From G965237725 sp965237725 (GTDB taxonomy: Bacteria > Pseudomonadota > Gammaproteobacteria > Arenicellales > Poriferihabitantaceae): a stretch of 64,000 nucleotides of DNA. Position 1 is the first letter of the stretch. Each line of letters opens with the position of its first letter. The notes under the pieces were generated by a model that saw only the letters and a list, made by a program, of their open reading frames with translations, had not been told where the DNA came from and did no database searches. This document shows positions 25,455-34,398 of this stretch, piece after piece. The translations under genes were made by a program, and so were the position numbers. The stretch covers positions 2,976,001 to 3,040,000 of the forward strand of contig OZ250151.1 of the NCBI GenBank assembly GCA_965237725.1, written 5' to 3'.

Positions 25455-27878
25455 ATGAAATCCCATGCCCAGGTCGTAGTCATCGGTGGTGGCATCATGG
25501 GCTGCTCGCTGATTTATCACTTGACCAAATTTGGCTGGACCGATGTTGTCCTGGTAGAAAAAAATGAATTAACTGCCGGCTCGACCTGGCATGCGGCGGG
25601 GCTTTGCACCCACTATGCCCATAACATCACAGTAATGAATTTACGCGCCCACAGCGTAAAATTGTACAGCGGCATACTCGAAGCTGAAACCGGCCAGGCG
25701 GTGAGTTTCCATTCCACTGGGGCATTGAGAGTGACCACTAAAGCGGACCGCATGGATGAATTTCGCCACGTCCAGGGGCTGGGGAAATTTGCCGGTCACG
25801 ATTTTAATATTTTAAACCCTGAAGAACTGAAAGCAATTTATCCACTGGTCAATACCGAGGGACTGCTTGGCGCGATTCATGAGCCCTATGATGGCTATGT
25901 GGATCCCAGCCAGGCCACCCACGCCATGGCAAAAGGTGCGCGGGACCGTGGTGCAGAGATCAATCGAAATAATCCCGTTGAAGGCATCGAACGCGTGGGT
26001 GGCGAGTGGCTGGTTCATACGAAGAACGGTGATATTCGGGCTGAACATATTGTTAACGCAGCAGGAACCTGGTGTCGCGAAATTGGCACCATGATGGGAG
26101 TGGATCTGCCCGTGGTGCCGATGCTGCATCAATACATGGTCTTTGATCGAATTGAGGCATTTGCTAAAATTGAAAATGAAATGCCATTTATCCGCGACCC
26201 GGATGAAAGTTGGTACCTTCGCCAGGAGAGGGATGGTGTGATTTTGGGGCCTTATGAGAAGAATGGAACTCCCTGGTCCATCGACGGTGTTCCGCCGGAA
26301 TTTGGAATGGAGTTGTTGCCCCCTGAACTGGAACGCATCGAAGATATTGCTGGGGATTGTATGGCTCGGGTCCCTGCGGTTGCCGAAGGCGGAATTAAGA
26401 GTATTGTCAACGGTCCCATTACATTTACTCCGGACGCCAATCCCATGATTGGGCCAGCATTCAATCTGCCTAACGCCTGGGTATTAACCGGTTCGAGTAT
26501 GGGGGTAATGGAAGGGGGAGGGTCCGGTCAGTTTCTGGCCCAGTGGATTATTGGCGGCGAACCACCGGCAGATGCCCTGGCTATTGATTCTCGACGCTTT
26601 GGCGGTTACGCCGATCGGGACTATCGAGTCGACAAGGCAGTAGAATGTTTCGCCGCCCAGTTTGGAATTCATTACCCCTACGAAGAACGCCCGGCTGGTC
26701 GGAAAAAACGGGTTACGCCAATCTATGACAGATTAAAGGCGTTGGGTGCGGTTTTTGGGTCCGCCTACGGCTGGGAGCGACCAAACTGGTTTGCACGAAA
26801 CGGTAACGATGCATATGAAACCGAATCTGAATTGAGCTTTCAGCGCTGTAACTGGTTTGAAGCAGTTGCCGAAGAATGTCGTTGTGTTAGTGAGAACGTG
26901 GCGATTGCTGATGTAAGCGTGTTTAGTAAATTTAATATTACCGGTCCCCAGGCGAACCAGTTTATGGATTCCCTCGGTGCCAATAGAGCGCCGGAGGTTG
27001 ATGGAGAAATTAATCTCAATCACGTGCTCACACCTGGTGGCGGCGTTGCTTCAGAATTTTCTGTTACCAGGGTGGGGGACAATCATTATTATCTGGTTTG
27101 CGCCGCCGCCGCTGAGCGCCATGACGAAGATCTGCTTCGTAACCGCGCTTCAGCATTTTCCGGGGTCGAAATTGAGAATGTCACCGAGAAATTGGGCGTG
27201 CTTGGTGTGATGGGACCCAACGCTTGCAAAGTGTTAAGCGAGTTAAGCGCCACAGAATTTTCTCCATCCGGATTTCCCTGGCTAAGCGCCCAGAAAATTA
27301 TTGTTGCCGGCATTGAAGTAGTAGCCATGCGGGTTTCCTATATCGGCGAGCCCGGGTGGGAGCTACACCATAGTGTTGAGCATCAGGCAAATTTGTTCGA
27401 TCAACTGTGGCAGGCGGGAGAAAAATATCAGATGGGTTTATATGGTGCTTTCGCCATGAACGCCATGCGTCTGGAAAAAGGCTATCGAGCCTGGGGTACG
27501 GAATATACGACAGAGCGCACACCATTGGAGGCGGGGAGTGGGATGTTTGTAAAGACAACGGATCGAGATTTCATCGGCAAAGCCAGTATGCTTCAGCGCC
27601 ACCAATCACCAGATCACTGGCATATGCATTTGCTGGAAATTGCGGACACAGGAGAAGATCCGTTTTACGCCCATACGGTTTTAAATAATGGTCAGCCCGT
27701 TGGAATTGTCACCTCGGGCGCATACGGCCACCGAGTTCAGAAACCGCTGGCACTAGCCTATTTCAGTAAGCAACCCGATGACGCTGAACTAAAGGTTGAA
27801 ATTTTAGGAAAAAATGTCCCAGCAAGAATTTTGAAAACGCCACCTTACGATTGTAAAAACAAGTTAATGCGCGAGTGA
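25455..27878 (+). CDS. Dimethylglycine/sarcosine dehydrogenase-like flavoprotein with GcvT domain (second paralogue)
   Basis: An 807-residue protein with the same layout as the preceding gene but clearly diverged. GGGIMG lies at 11-16, and STWHAAG at 43-49 with His46 in the covalent-FAD position. The C-terminal GcvT folate domain contains VLGVMGPNACKVL and SYIGEPGWELH. Only three bases separate it from the first copy, so they are co-translated and may act on successive methyl groups, for example dimethylglycine then sarcosine, or form a mixed complex. The duplication is old, judging from the divergence. It is the last gene of the MttB unit. Confidence 0.87.
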   Translation: MKSHAQVVVIGGGIMGCSLIYHLTKFGWTDVVLVEKNELTAGSTWHAAGLCTHYAHNITVMNLRAHSVKLYSGILEAETGQAVSFHSTGALRVTTKADRMDEFRHVQGLGKFAGHDFNILNPEELKAIYPLVNTEGLLGAIHEPYDGYVDPSQATHAMAKGARDRGAEINRNNPVEGIERVGGEWLVHTKNGDIRAEHIVNAAGTWCREIGTMMGVDLPVVPMLHQYMVFDRIEAFAKIENEMPFIRDPDESWYLRQERDGVILGPYEKNGTPWSIDGVPPEFGMELLPPELERIEDIAGDCMARVPAVAEGGIKSIVNGPITFTPDANPMIGPAFNLPNAWVLTGSSMGVMEGGGSGQFLAQWIIGGEPPADALAIDSRRFGGYADRDYRVDKAVECFAAQFGIHYPYEERPAGRKKRVTPIYDRLKALGAVFGSAYGWERPNWFARNGNDAYETESELSFQRCNWFEAVAEECRCVSENVAIADVSVFSKFNITGPQANQFMDSLGANRAPEVDGEINLNHVLTPGGGVASEFSVTRVGDNHYYLVCAAAAERHDEDLLRNRASAFSGVEIENVTEKLGVLGVMGPNACKVLSELSATEFSPSGFPWLSAQKIIVAGIEVVAMRVSYIGEPGWELHHSVEHQANLFDQLWQAGEKYQMGLYGAFAMNAMRLEKGYRAWGTEYTTERTPLEAGSGMFVKTTDRDFIGKASMLQRHQSPDHWHMHLLEIADTGEDPFYAHTVLNNGQPVGIVTSGAYGHRVQKPLALAYFSKQPDDAELKVEILGKNVPARILKTPPYDCKNKLMRE

Positions 27879-27965
27879 AATGACTAGTGCGGGTTGATTA
27901 CCAATATGCCAGTCAATATTTTCATGTTTTCAACTGCCTGGTTGTTGATATGCGTAAAGAGTCGA

Positions 27966-28823
27966 CTAATCGCAGAATTCATGGAGCCTGTCTGCTGCGA
28001 GCTTTGCAAAGTCCAAATTTGACGGATGCGAAGCACCCCGAACAGCCCCCACAGTTTTGCTGACGTCTAATAAAATTACTTCTCCGTTGACTATTGTGTA
28101 GTCGAGTTTGCCGTAATCCATCCCAAGCTTGTACCTGATATCTATAACATCTGGATGAGGGTCGGTAACTTCTCTTTTGAAAGCAGAAGCTCCAGTGACA
28201 ATTTTATTATATGAATAAAGTTTCTGACCCAGGTTATATGATCCAAAGAATTTGTAGTAGTTAAGGCAATATACGTCACCCATAGGTTCGAGTAAACATT
28301 CAGGCAAGAATTTTTCGACGACAAGCGTAGGGTCTAAGAAATATTTTTCTGGCATGTCCTTGAGATTATTAAAAATTTTGTAATCAGTTTGAGACAGGAA
28401 ATAATTACTGGGGTTACCTAAAAAGCGCATGGCTTTTAGCCATTGAATGGAAATAAAGTTTTTTGTAATCAATTTTTCTGGCCAACCACCAAAATTCAAA
28501 TCGGTTTTAACTATAACCTCACCTTGATAATTGTCATCTGGAGAAACCTGCTGCCTGCTAAATTGACTCTTGCGTATGTCAGAAATTTTTTGGTTTATGA
28601 CTACCGGGTACTGATTTGCGAACCCCAGATATTCATCAGGAACAACGGATAGATCCACATGCATAACACATAAATCAGCAGGTGCAAATTTATCAATACC
28701 ATATAGCTCAATCACATTGTGGCCATCATTTCTCCATCTGTTAATGATGTCGGAAATGGCATATTTTTTCAGCCCATAGGCTTTGGAGCGTTTGTGACTA
28801 AGAATTACAATAGTTTTTGACAT
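27966..28823 (-). CDS. ATP-grasp-like protein
   Basis: A 285-residue protein that looks like a short ATP-grasp enzyme. EVIVKTDLNFGGWP resembles the lysine strand and glycine loop of the nucleotide site, VVEKFLPE is the hinge that contacts adenine, and KLDYTIVNGEVILLDVSKTVG carries the acidic metal ligands. ATP-grasp enzymes join a carboxylate to an amine through an acylphosphate. It is the third gene of an operon after a methyltransferase and an EamA transporter, three bases after the latter. A role in making a small conjugate or peptide is possible. I do not recognise the subfamily. Confidence 0.6.
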   Translation of the reverse strand: MSKTIVILSHKRSKAYGLKKYAISDIINRWRNDGHNVIELYGIDKFAPADLCVMHVDLSVVPDEYLGFANQYPVVINQKISDIRKSQFSRQQVSPDDNYQGEVIVKTDLNFGGWPEKLITKNFISIQWLKAMRFLGNPSNYFLSQTDYKIFNNLKDMPEKYFLDPTLVVEKFLPECLLEPMGDVYCLNYYKFFGSYNLGQKLYSYNKIVTGASAFKREVTDPHPDVIDIRYKLGMDYGKLDYTIVNGEVILLDVSKTVGAVRGASHPSNLDFAKLAADRLHEFCD

Positions 28824-28826
28824 GGT

Positions 28827-29747
28827 CTATTTTCTAACTGCAATTAATCCGGCACTAGCGATCAGAATCATACCGAGAATGGTTAAGCCATCGGGAACTT
28901 CCGCAAAAATAGTTATACCCCAAAGTGCGCTAAATGCCAGATAAGAATAATCAAATGACGCCACTATGGAAGAAGGTGCATTTTGGTATGCGATTGCTGA
29001 AAATAGACTACCCAGGATTATTACAATTCCGAGTACACTCATGGCCAGCCATTTTTTGGCGTCCAGGTGGGTCCAGTCTCCCAGCAAAAACGGATTTAAA
29101 GTTTTGATTGAATCTTCAGGTGACCAGATTGAAAGCACGATTGTTGCTACTGCGCCCATTGCAATGAAAGTGAAGTTCAGAGTTAACGAAAGAATTTTTG
29201 GATTTTCGTGTAAACATTTTGTACGTGTCAGTATCATCGCCAGTGAATAAAGTATCGCCGCGATCAGGGGCAAAAGAACATAGCCATTAAAACCATCTGT
29301 GTCCGGTCGGACTATGATTAGCACCCCGGTAAATCCAATTATGATTGCCGCCCATGATTTTAATCCTACCTTATCTCCCGTGAACATCGCAGAAAATAAG
29401 GTAATGAACAATGGGATGGTGTAGTACACCGCCGCAGCTACAGATAAATCGATGTGGGGCAGTGCTGTGTAGTATGCCACCCACATACATGCCAACAACA
29501 GGCTTCTGATTGATGTCCAGCCTGGAAACTTCGGCATTAGTGAAAGCTGAGGCTCGCGCAGTTTAATAATCCCAATCAATATGGGTACTGCGATCGCGGA
29601 TCGGATCACATAGATTTGCCACAGCGGAAACGACACGCTGAGAAGTTTGATGATGGCATCCCCAAATGAAAGTGCAAAAACCGCAAGTAGAATAGAAAAA
29701 ATTGCGAGCCTGACATTGTCAGGCTGACTACTGTTTTGAGGACCCAT
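28827..29747 (-). CDS. EamA/DMT-family transporter (ten-helix)
   Basis: A 306-residue transporter of the drug/metabolite superfamily with two EamA repeats of five helices each, the normal size. The first repeat contains LWQIYVIRSAIAVPILIG and the second ends with AEVPDGLTILGMILIASAGL. Members sit in the inner membrane and export amino acids, nucleosides or other small metabolites. It lies 27 bases after the methyltransferase gene and 3 bases before the ATP-grasp gene, so it may export the product of those enzymes. Cargo is unknown. Confidence 0.87.
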   Translation of the reverse strand: MGPQNSSQPDNVRLAIFSILLAVFALSFGDAIIKLLSVSFPLWQIYVIRSAIAVPILIGIIKLREPQLSLMPKFPGWTSIRSLLLACMWVAYYTALPHIDLSVAAAVYYTIPLFITLFSAMFTGDKVGLKSWAAIIIGFTGVLIIVRPDTDGFNGYVLLPLIAAILYSLAMILTRTKCLHENPKILSLTLNFTFIAMGAVATIVLSIWSPEDSIKTLNPFLLGDWTHLDAKKWLAMSVLGIVIILGSLFSAIAYQNAPSSIVASFDYSYLAFSALWGITIFAEVPDGLTILGMILIASAGLIAVRK

Positions 29748-29774
29748 AAGAATTAGTTGATTAGGCTGTAAATG

Positions 29775-30440
29775 CTAATCCAGACAAGCATACACCCAGT
29801 AGTGGGCGTTCTCGTCATGGGTATAGGTGGCGTCATTTTGAACCTGGAGCAGTTGAACTTTGTTTTCCGATTCCAGTTTGTCGTTGAATAGTTGATAGTG
29901 CTCGCATTCATAGTATTCGATGCGGGTGCTGACAATAATTAACCCACCCGGGCGAGTCATTTTTTGCAGCTGTTCCAACGCCTGGGGCGGAACGTGGCCC
30001 GGTGTGAATACGCCGATGGATACCGTGCAGTCGTAGCTGTCAATCCATTCTGGGTTGAGCGGGGCGTTAATGTCTATATTGCCGTGCAATTGATTGTAAA
30101 TACCCAGGGATTCAGCGATTTGAACCATGTCCTCTGATAGATCAAAACCATCGATGTTGTTATAGCCTTCGTGCTTGAGCGCCCGCGCCAATTTGCCAGT
30201 TCCGCAGCCCGCATCCATTATTTTAATTTCAGGATTGGCAGGATCAACTTTCAGTGCTTCCGCTGTTGGGCAATTGCTTAGGATTTCGATGACATGACTC
30301 ACAGCCGTATAGCCGAGTCCATCTGTGTCCGTGTCATAGGTCTCAGCCCAGTCAGCATAGAAGTCCTTTATAGACTCACTCGACCCATCGAGATTGAGCG
30401 CGGTATGTAAAACTTCCGGAATTTCTTTGTCTTTTGCCAT
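29775..30440 (-). CDS. Class I SAM-dependent methyltransferase
   Basis: A 221-residue Rossmann methyltransferase. Motif I is IMDAGCGTGK at 74-83, followed by DGFDLSEDMVQIAESLGIY for the adenine-binding acidic region and YDCTVSIGVFTPGHVP as motif IV. The layout resembles the Williams-Beuren (WBSCR27) type small-molecule methyltransferases. It is the first gene of a three-gene operon with an EamA transporter and an ATP-grasp protein, and it is divergent from the DUF1330 gene. The methyl acceptor is unknown. Confidence 0.82.
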   Translation of the reverse strand: MAKDKEIPEVLHTALNLDGSSESIKDFYADWAETYDTDTDGLGYTAVSHVIEILSNCPTAEALKVDPANPEIKIMDAGCGTGKLARALKHEGYNNIDGFDLSEDMVQIAESLGIYNQLHGNIDINAPLNPEWIDSYDCTVSIGVFTPGHVPPQALEQLQKMTRPGGLIIVSTRIEYYECEHYQLFNDKLESENKVQLLQVQNDATYTHDENAHYWVYACLD

Positions 30441-30554
30441 GATGATTTATTTTAGAATCGCCTTATCGAATAATACTTGCCTTTTTATTAAGCGACAATT
30501 ATGGGAAACTTGTCTTAAGAAACTTTTATCAATCCAAATTTTATCGAGGTCATT

Positions 30555-30842
30555 ATGGCAGGTTACTGGATAGTTCGGGCCAGCGCAATTCGAGATCAGG
30601 ATGCGATGGAAGAATATAAAAAACTGTTTCCTGATATTGCCAAACGCTATCAGGGAAAGATACTAGCCAGCATGGGACAACACCAGACGGTGGAAGGGGA
30701 AGACAGGCCGAGAAATCTAATTCTGGAATTTCCTACTTATCAGCACGCCCTGGATTGTTACAACGATCCAGATTACGCTGTGGCTATGGAATTCATGCTT
30801 AAAGCCTGCGATCGTGAGCTGGTAATCATCGAAGGCAACTAA
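30555..30842 (+). CDS. DUF1330 domain protein
   Basis: A 95-residue protein of the DUF1330 family, a ferredoxin-like (dimeric alpha-beta barrel) fold. MAGYWIVRASAIRDQDAMEEY, in which the first strand leads into a helix, and the RNLILEFPTYQHALDCYNDP segment are typical. The biochemical role of the family is unsettled. The ATG has GAGG six bases upstream. It lies 30 bases before the aldo/keto reductase on the same strand. Confidence 0.85.
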   Translation: MAGYWIVRASAIRDQDAMEEYKKLFPDIAKRYQGKILASMGQHQTVEGEDRPRNLILEFPTYQHALDCYNDPDYAVAMEFMLKACDRELVIIEGN

Positions 30843-30872
30843 GCTATAACGGGTATAACTTGGAATAAAGTT

Positions 30873-31811
30873 ATGAAACTAATACTGGGTACCATGACAT
30901 TCGCCGATCAAACCAATGAGGCGACGGCACTGGAAATGATGTCTTTGTTTTCCGAAAAACAACACATCGAGTTGGACACCGCCCATCAATATAACGATGG
31001 GAAAACTGAAATTTTGGTGGGGAAATTATTAAGAGAAAATACGCAATTCGAGTTTCAGCTGGCAACTAAAGCCCATCCCTGGAATGATGAAGGTTTAAAA
31101 CCGGGTCAGGTTGAAAAGCAATTCACCGAATCTCTGACTCGGCTGCAATGCGATGGAGTAGATTTATTATATTTGCATTCGCCAGACCTGGATACGCCCA
31201 TTGTTGATACCCTGGAAAAGGTCTGGGAATGTTATCAACAGGGAAAGTTTAAACGGTTTGGATTGAGTAATTTTGCGGCATGGCAGGTGGCAGAAGTGGT
31301 TGAGATTTGCCGAAGTCGGGGCTGGATGGTGCCGACGGTTTATCAGGGCATGTACAACGCCTTGACCCGGGACGTAGAGCGAGAGCTTTTTCCGTGTCTT
31401 AGAAATTATGGCATCAGCTTCTATGTCTATAACCCCCTCGCCGGAGGATTACTCACGGGAAAATATAAATCGCACAGTAAAGCGCCTCAATCCGGGCGCT
31501 TTCTTGAAAATGATGCGTATTTATCCCGCTACTGGAAAGCAGATTATTTTTCTGTTTTGAGTGCATTTACCGAAGCCTGCGCCGAGCAGAGTATCTCACC
31601 AGGAGATGCTGCATTGCGCTGGCTGGTGCACCATTCGATGCTGGACACCCATTATGGAGATGGCGTTATCCTCGGTGCCAGTAAATTTGATCACCTGAAA
31701 CAAAACCTGGCAGCGATGAGTATGAAACCGCTGCCGATGAATATTGTTGACTTGCTCGATCGTGGCTGGGGCAAGGTTAAAGCAGACTGCTTTAAATATT
31801 TTCGGCCCTAA
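30873..31811 (+). CDS. Aldo/keto reductase, AKR7 (aflatoxin-aldehyde reductase)-like
   Basis: A 312-residue (alpha/beta)8 barrel NADPH-dependent reductase. The catalytic tetrad is visible as Asp35, Tyr40, Lys66 and His102 (DLLYLHSPD). GLSNFAAWQVAEV, the NALTRDVERE region and the C-terminal ILGASKFDHLKQNL fit the AKR7/AFAR group rather than AKR1. It reduces reactive aldehydes and ketones in the cytoplasm. It follows the DUF1330 gene and converges on the SRPBCC gene with a 20-bp gap. Confidence 0.85.
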   Translation: MKLILGTMTFADQTNEATALEMMSLFSEKQHIELDTAHQYNDGKTEILVGKLLRENTQFEFQLATKAHPWNDEGLKPGQVEKQFTESLTRLQCDGVDLLYLHSPDLDTPIVDTLEKVWECYQQGKFKRFGLSNFAAWQVAEVVEICRSRGWMVPTVYQGMYNALTRDVERELFPCLRNYGISFYVYNPLAGGLLTGKYKSHSKAPQSGRFLENDAYLSRYWKADYFSVLSAFTEACAEQSISPGDAALRWLVHHSMLDTHYGDGVILGASKFDHLKQNLAAMSMKPLPMNIVDLLDRGWGKVKADCFKYFRP

Positions 31812-31831
31812 TCAAAAATATTTACAACCTC

Positions 31832-32266
31832 CTAAGCAAAGTGATTTTCCAACCCGTTCAGGCAGGCGCCCCAGCCCTGGTTGTGTTTGTCAGCAAATTC
31901 CTGATCTGAAAAGCCCCGATGGGTCAGTGTCAACTGAGTTTCGTCCGTACCTTTGGCGAGAAATTCAACGGTAACCTGGGTTCGATCAACACCATCTTTC
32001 CACATCCAATCGAATACCAGTTTTTCATTGGCAATAATTTCCTGGTACTGCCCAGAGACGATATGGTCGCTTTTCGCGTCAGCGTCGTGCATGTGAATCA
32101 GATATTCACCGCCAACTTGTAAATCGGCTTCAGCATTGGGGACGGTCATGGCCCCAGGTCCAAACCATTTTTTGATTACTTCCGGGTCGGTCCAGGCTTT
32201 GTAGACTTTATCTACCGAAGCGTTAATATTCTTGTTAATCACGAGTTTAATTTCTGAATCATTCAT
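31832..32266 (-). CDS. SRPBCC/AHSA1-domain protein
   Basis: A 144-residue START-like protein of the AHSA1 type. KVYKAWTDPEVIKKWFGPG near the N-terminus and the final GWGACLNGLENHFA are family hallmarks. These proteins bind hydrophobic ligands in a deep pocket. The partner gene, an ArsR-family repressor, lies 25 bases upstream on the same strand; this ArsR-SRPBCC pair is a recurrent two-gene unit. The likely control is by the palindromic operator at 32620-32649. Confidence 0.85.
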   Translation of the reverse strand: MNDSEIKLVINKNINASVDKVYKAWTDPEVIKKWFGPGAMTVPNAEADLQVGGEYLIHMHDADAKSDHIVSGQYQEIIANEKLVFDWMWKDGVDRTQVTVEFLAKGTDETQLTLTHRGFSDQEFADKHNQGWGACLNGLENHFA

Positions 32267-32291
32267 TTTTAATACCTAATAAAATTTTGGG

Positions 32292-32618
32292 TTAATCTGT
32301 TTTTTCGATAAATTCTCTCAAGCTATCCAGTCGGTCATTCCAAAAGGCCTGGTAGTATTCGAGCCAAGCCACTGCATCCTGCATTAATTCTGGCTCGGCG
32401 TGACACAATCGTTTCTGGCCATCTTTGCTGCGCGAAATCAGGCCAGCCCGCTCGAGTACTTTTAAGTGTTTGGAAACCGCGGGCAGGCTAATCTGAAATC
32501 GCGCGGCGATATTGTTTACGGTTTCATTCTTCTCTCGTACCTGGAGCAGAATACTGCGTCGGGTTGAGTCTGAAAGGGCCTGAAAAACCCGATCCAGTTG
32601 ATGATTTTTAGTTTCCAT
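32292..32618 (-). CDS. ArsR-family winged-helix repressor
   Basis: A 108-residue winged-helix regulator. ALSDSTRRSILL opens the domain, the recognition helix is in FQISLPAVSKHLKVLERAGL, and the wing is in ISRSKDGQKRLCHAEP. No metal-binding CxC motif is present, so it belongs to the non-metal ArsR group that pairs with SRPBCC proteins. The ATG at 32618 is chosen because the palindromic operator begins two bases upstream; a longer reading to 32654 would translate that operator. Autoregulation is very likely. Confidence 0.87.
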   Translation of the reverse strand: METKNHQLDRVFQALSDSTRRSILLQVREKNETVNNIAARFQISLPAVSKHLKVLERAGLISRSKDGQKRLCHAEPELMQDAVAWLEYYQAFWNDRLDSLREFIEKTD

Positions 32619-32619
32619 G

Positions 32620-32649
32620 ATTATATTTAACCATGTGGTTAAATATAAT
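32620..32649. promoter_or_regulatory. Palindromic operator of the ArsR-SRPBCC unit
   Basis: Two perfect 14-bp arms (ATTATATTTAACCA and its complement) around a TG centre, ending one base before the arsR start codon. The TTAACCA-TG-TGGTTAA core is of the type seen at ArsR-family genes. It covers the site where the ribosome and possibly polymerase would bind, so repression by the ArsR product is the simplest reading. Confidence 0.8.
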
Positions 32650-32720
32650 GTCAAGCGATTTTTACTCAGATTCTGAATATGGGTTTGTAATCGAGGTAGT
32701 TAAGGGTTGGTCAGAACAGA

Positions 32721-33989
32721 TTAAAACTGGGTAGATTGTTTTTTGCTGAATCTATCGGGCAGAAAAGAGGATATATCCATGCAAGGTTCTTCGTCTGCTA
32801 CTAACTCGGAAATGATCTTTCCGGTTATGCCAGCCAGTGTCAAACCAATGTGCTGATGACCAAATGCATAATAAGTATTTGGAGATTTAATCGATGGGCC
32901 AATCACAGGCAATGAATCGGGCAGAGTAGGTCGATGCCCCAACCAAGTAGATGTTGGAGAACCAGACAGCTTCAACATTTGATTGGCTTTTTGTTCGAGA
33001 TAGCGCAAGTTTCTAGAGTTTTCTTTGGTGGATAGACCAGCGATCTCAACTGTTCCGGCTATGCGTAAACCTTCGCCCATGGGGCTGGCGTAGAAGCCGG
33101 CTTCGGCCCAGGCAACAGGACGATTGACCAGTTGCTGCTGTCCAGCGTACTGGATGTGATATCCCCGTTCGGTATTCAGGGGCAGTTTTTCTGAATCACA
33201 TCCTTCAATCTGGCGCGACCATGCGCCACTGCTAATTACAATTTTATGAACATCGAAGTGTTTCCGGCTTGCCAGATAAATTCTGAGTCCATTATTACCA
33301 TGCAAAATTCCCTGGGCATGTTCGGAAACGTACTCTCCGCCGGCATCACGGAAAGATTGAAAATATCGATCGACCAGGGTTTTTGGGTTTAATACCTGGC
33401 GGGCGTTTCGAAAAATAAGACCCTTTACAAAACGATCGGAAAGGTTGGGCTCCAGATCGTGAATTTCGTTGCCGTCCAGTTCTGAAAATTCAACACCTTG
33501 TTCAGCCCGAGCGTGATTGCTGGGTCGAGCGTTTTCAAATTCTTTTTCCGATGCATAGACATACATGCAACCATTTGATTCGAACAAATCCTGTGTTTTG
33601 GTCATCGAGATTAAAGGGTCGAGACCGTCATTGGTCAGTTTAAGAATCGAACCCAATGCCTTCACTATCTTATCTACATTATGCTGCTTGCTTTGACGCA
33701 GAAAAGACAACATCCAGGACAGGCGCGCAATGGTATGCGGAAGGCTAATGCTTAGCGGTGAGTCTTTGCCAAAAACCAACTTCGGCAGATTGCTTACGAG
33801 ATGTGGGCTATTAACCGGGATGCATCCATAATTAGCAATAGTGCAGGCACTTCCCGAAGACGTCATGGACCCAGGTTCATTACCATCGACCAGGGTGACC
33901 TTAAAACCTTTATGCTGAAGCCATAAGGCGCAACTGACACCAACTATGCCCGCGCCGACTACGGCGATGTGTTGTGTATGGTTTGTCAA
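32721..33989 (-). CDS. DadA-like FAD-dependent D-amino-acid dehydrogenase
   Basis: A 422-residue DAO-family flavoprotein. GAGIVG at 12-17 with the acidic VTLVDGNEPG strand binds FAD, and the C-terminal GHQHIGLTLAGITGKIISELV closes the FAD site. Length and layout match the small subunit of D-amino-acid dehydrogenase. It would oxidise a D-amino acid to the 2-oxo acid and pass electrons to the membrane. The last codons (STQF and stop) coincide with an 18-bp sequence that matches the subterminal part of the MITE family at 17 of 18 positions. A related glycine or proline oxidase cannot be excluded. Confidence 0.82.
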   Translation of the reverse strand: MTNHTQHIAVVGAGIVGVSCALWLQHKGFKVTLVDGNEPGSMTSSGSACTIANYGCIPVNSPHLVSNLPKLVFGKDSPLSISLPHTIARLSWMLSFLRQSKQHNVDKIVKALGSILKLTNDGLDPLISMTKTQDLFESNGCMYVYASEKEFENARPSNHARAEQGVEFSELDGNEIHDLEPNLSDRFVKGLIFRNARQVLNPKTLVDRYFQSFRDAGGEYVSEHAQGILHGNNGLRIYLASRKHFDVHKIVISSGAWSRQIEGCDSEKLPLNTERGYHIQYAGQQQLVNRPVAWAEAGFYASPMGEGLRIAGTVEIAGLSTKENSRNLRYLEQKANQMLKLSGSPTSTWLGHRPTLPDSLPVIGPSIKSPNTYYAFGHQHIGLTLAGITGKIISELVADEEPCMDISSFLPDRFSKKQSTQF

Positions 33990-34014
33990 AGTAATTTAAT
34001 TTAGGTTGGATTGA

Positions 34015-34395
34015 TCAGGAAAGATCAATTGCATGGTTTTTTAAATCTGAAAAATCGATAACTTCCAGAGCTTTTTCATGGGTTGAACGCATCACTACTC
34101 TGGGTGCAGCCTGAGCATCCAGTGCCTGTGCCCATCGTAGTGCACATAAACACCAGCGATCACCCTCTTTGAGGCCCGGAAATCCAAATTCAGGTCTCGG
34201 CGTACTTAAGTCATTGCCGCTTTGTTTGCTGAAATCCAGAAATGGTTCAGTAACCTGGATACACACCGTATGGGAACCCAGATCTTCGGGTCCGGTTTCA
34301 CAGCAACCGTTCCGGGTAAATCCGGTCATCGGCGATGTGGAGCAGGGTTCCAGCGGTTCCTGCAGTACACTCATTTGATTTTCAGGCCAGGGCAT
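34015..34395 (-). CDS. DUF2237 family protein
   Basis: A 126-residue DUF2237 protein with the conserved EPLEPCSTSPMTGFTRNGCC start, the CIQVTEPFLDFSKQ.GND stretch and GDRWCLCALRWAQAL. Several conserved cysteines suggest metal binding, but the family has no assigned reaction. The ATG at 34395 lies three bases after the amidotransferase stop; a second ATG at 34374 is equally possible and would remove seven residues. It is the third gene in a tight group with the NRDE protein and the amidotransferase. Confidence 0.8.
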   Translation of the reverse strand: MPWPENQMSVLQEPLEPCSTSPMTGFTRNGCCETGPEDLGSHTVCIQVTEPFLDFSKQSGNDLSTPRPEFGFPGLKEGDRWCLCALRWAQALDAQAAPRVVMRSTHEKALEVIDFSDLKNHAIDLS

Positions 34396-34398
34396 TGC

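Noticed and set aside
32619..32654. N-terminal extension of the ArsR protein through the palindrome
   Set aside because: It would translate the operator; the domain starts properly at 32618.
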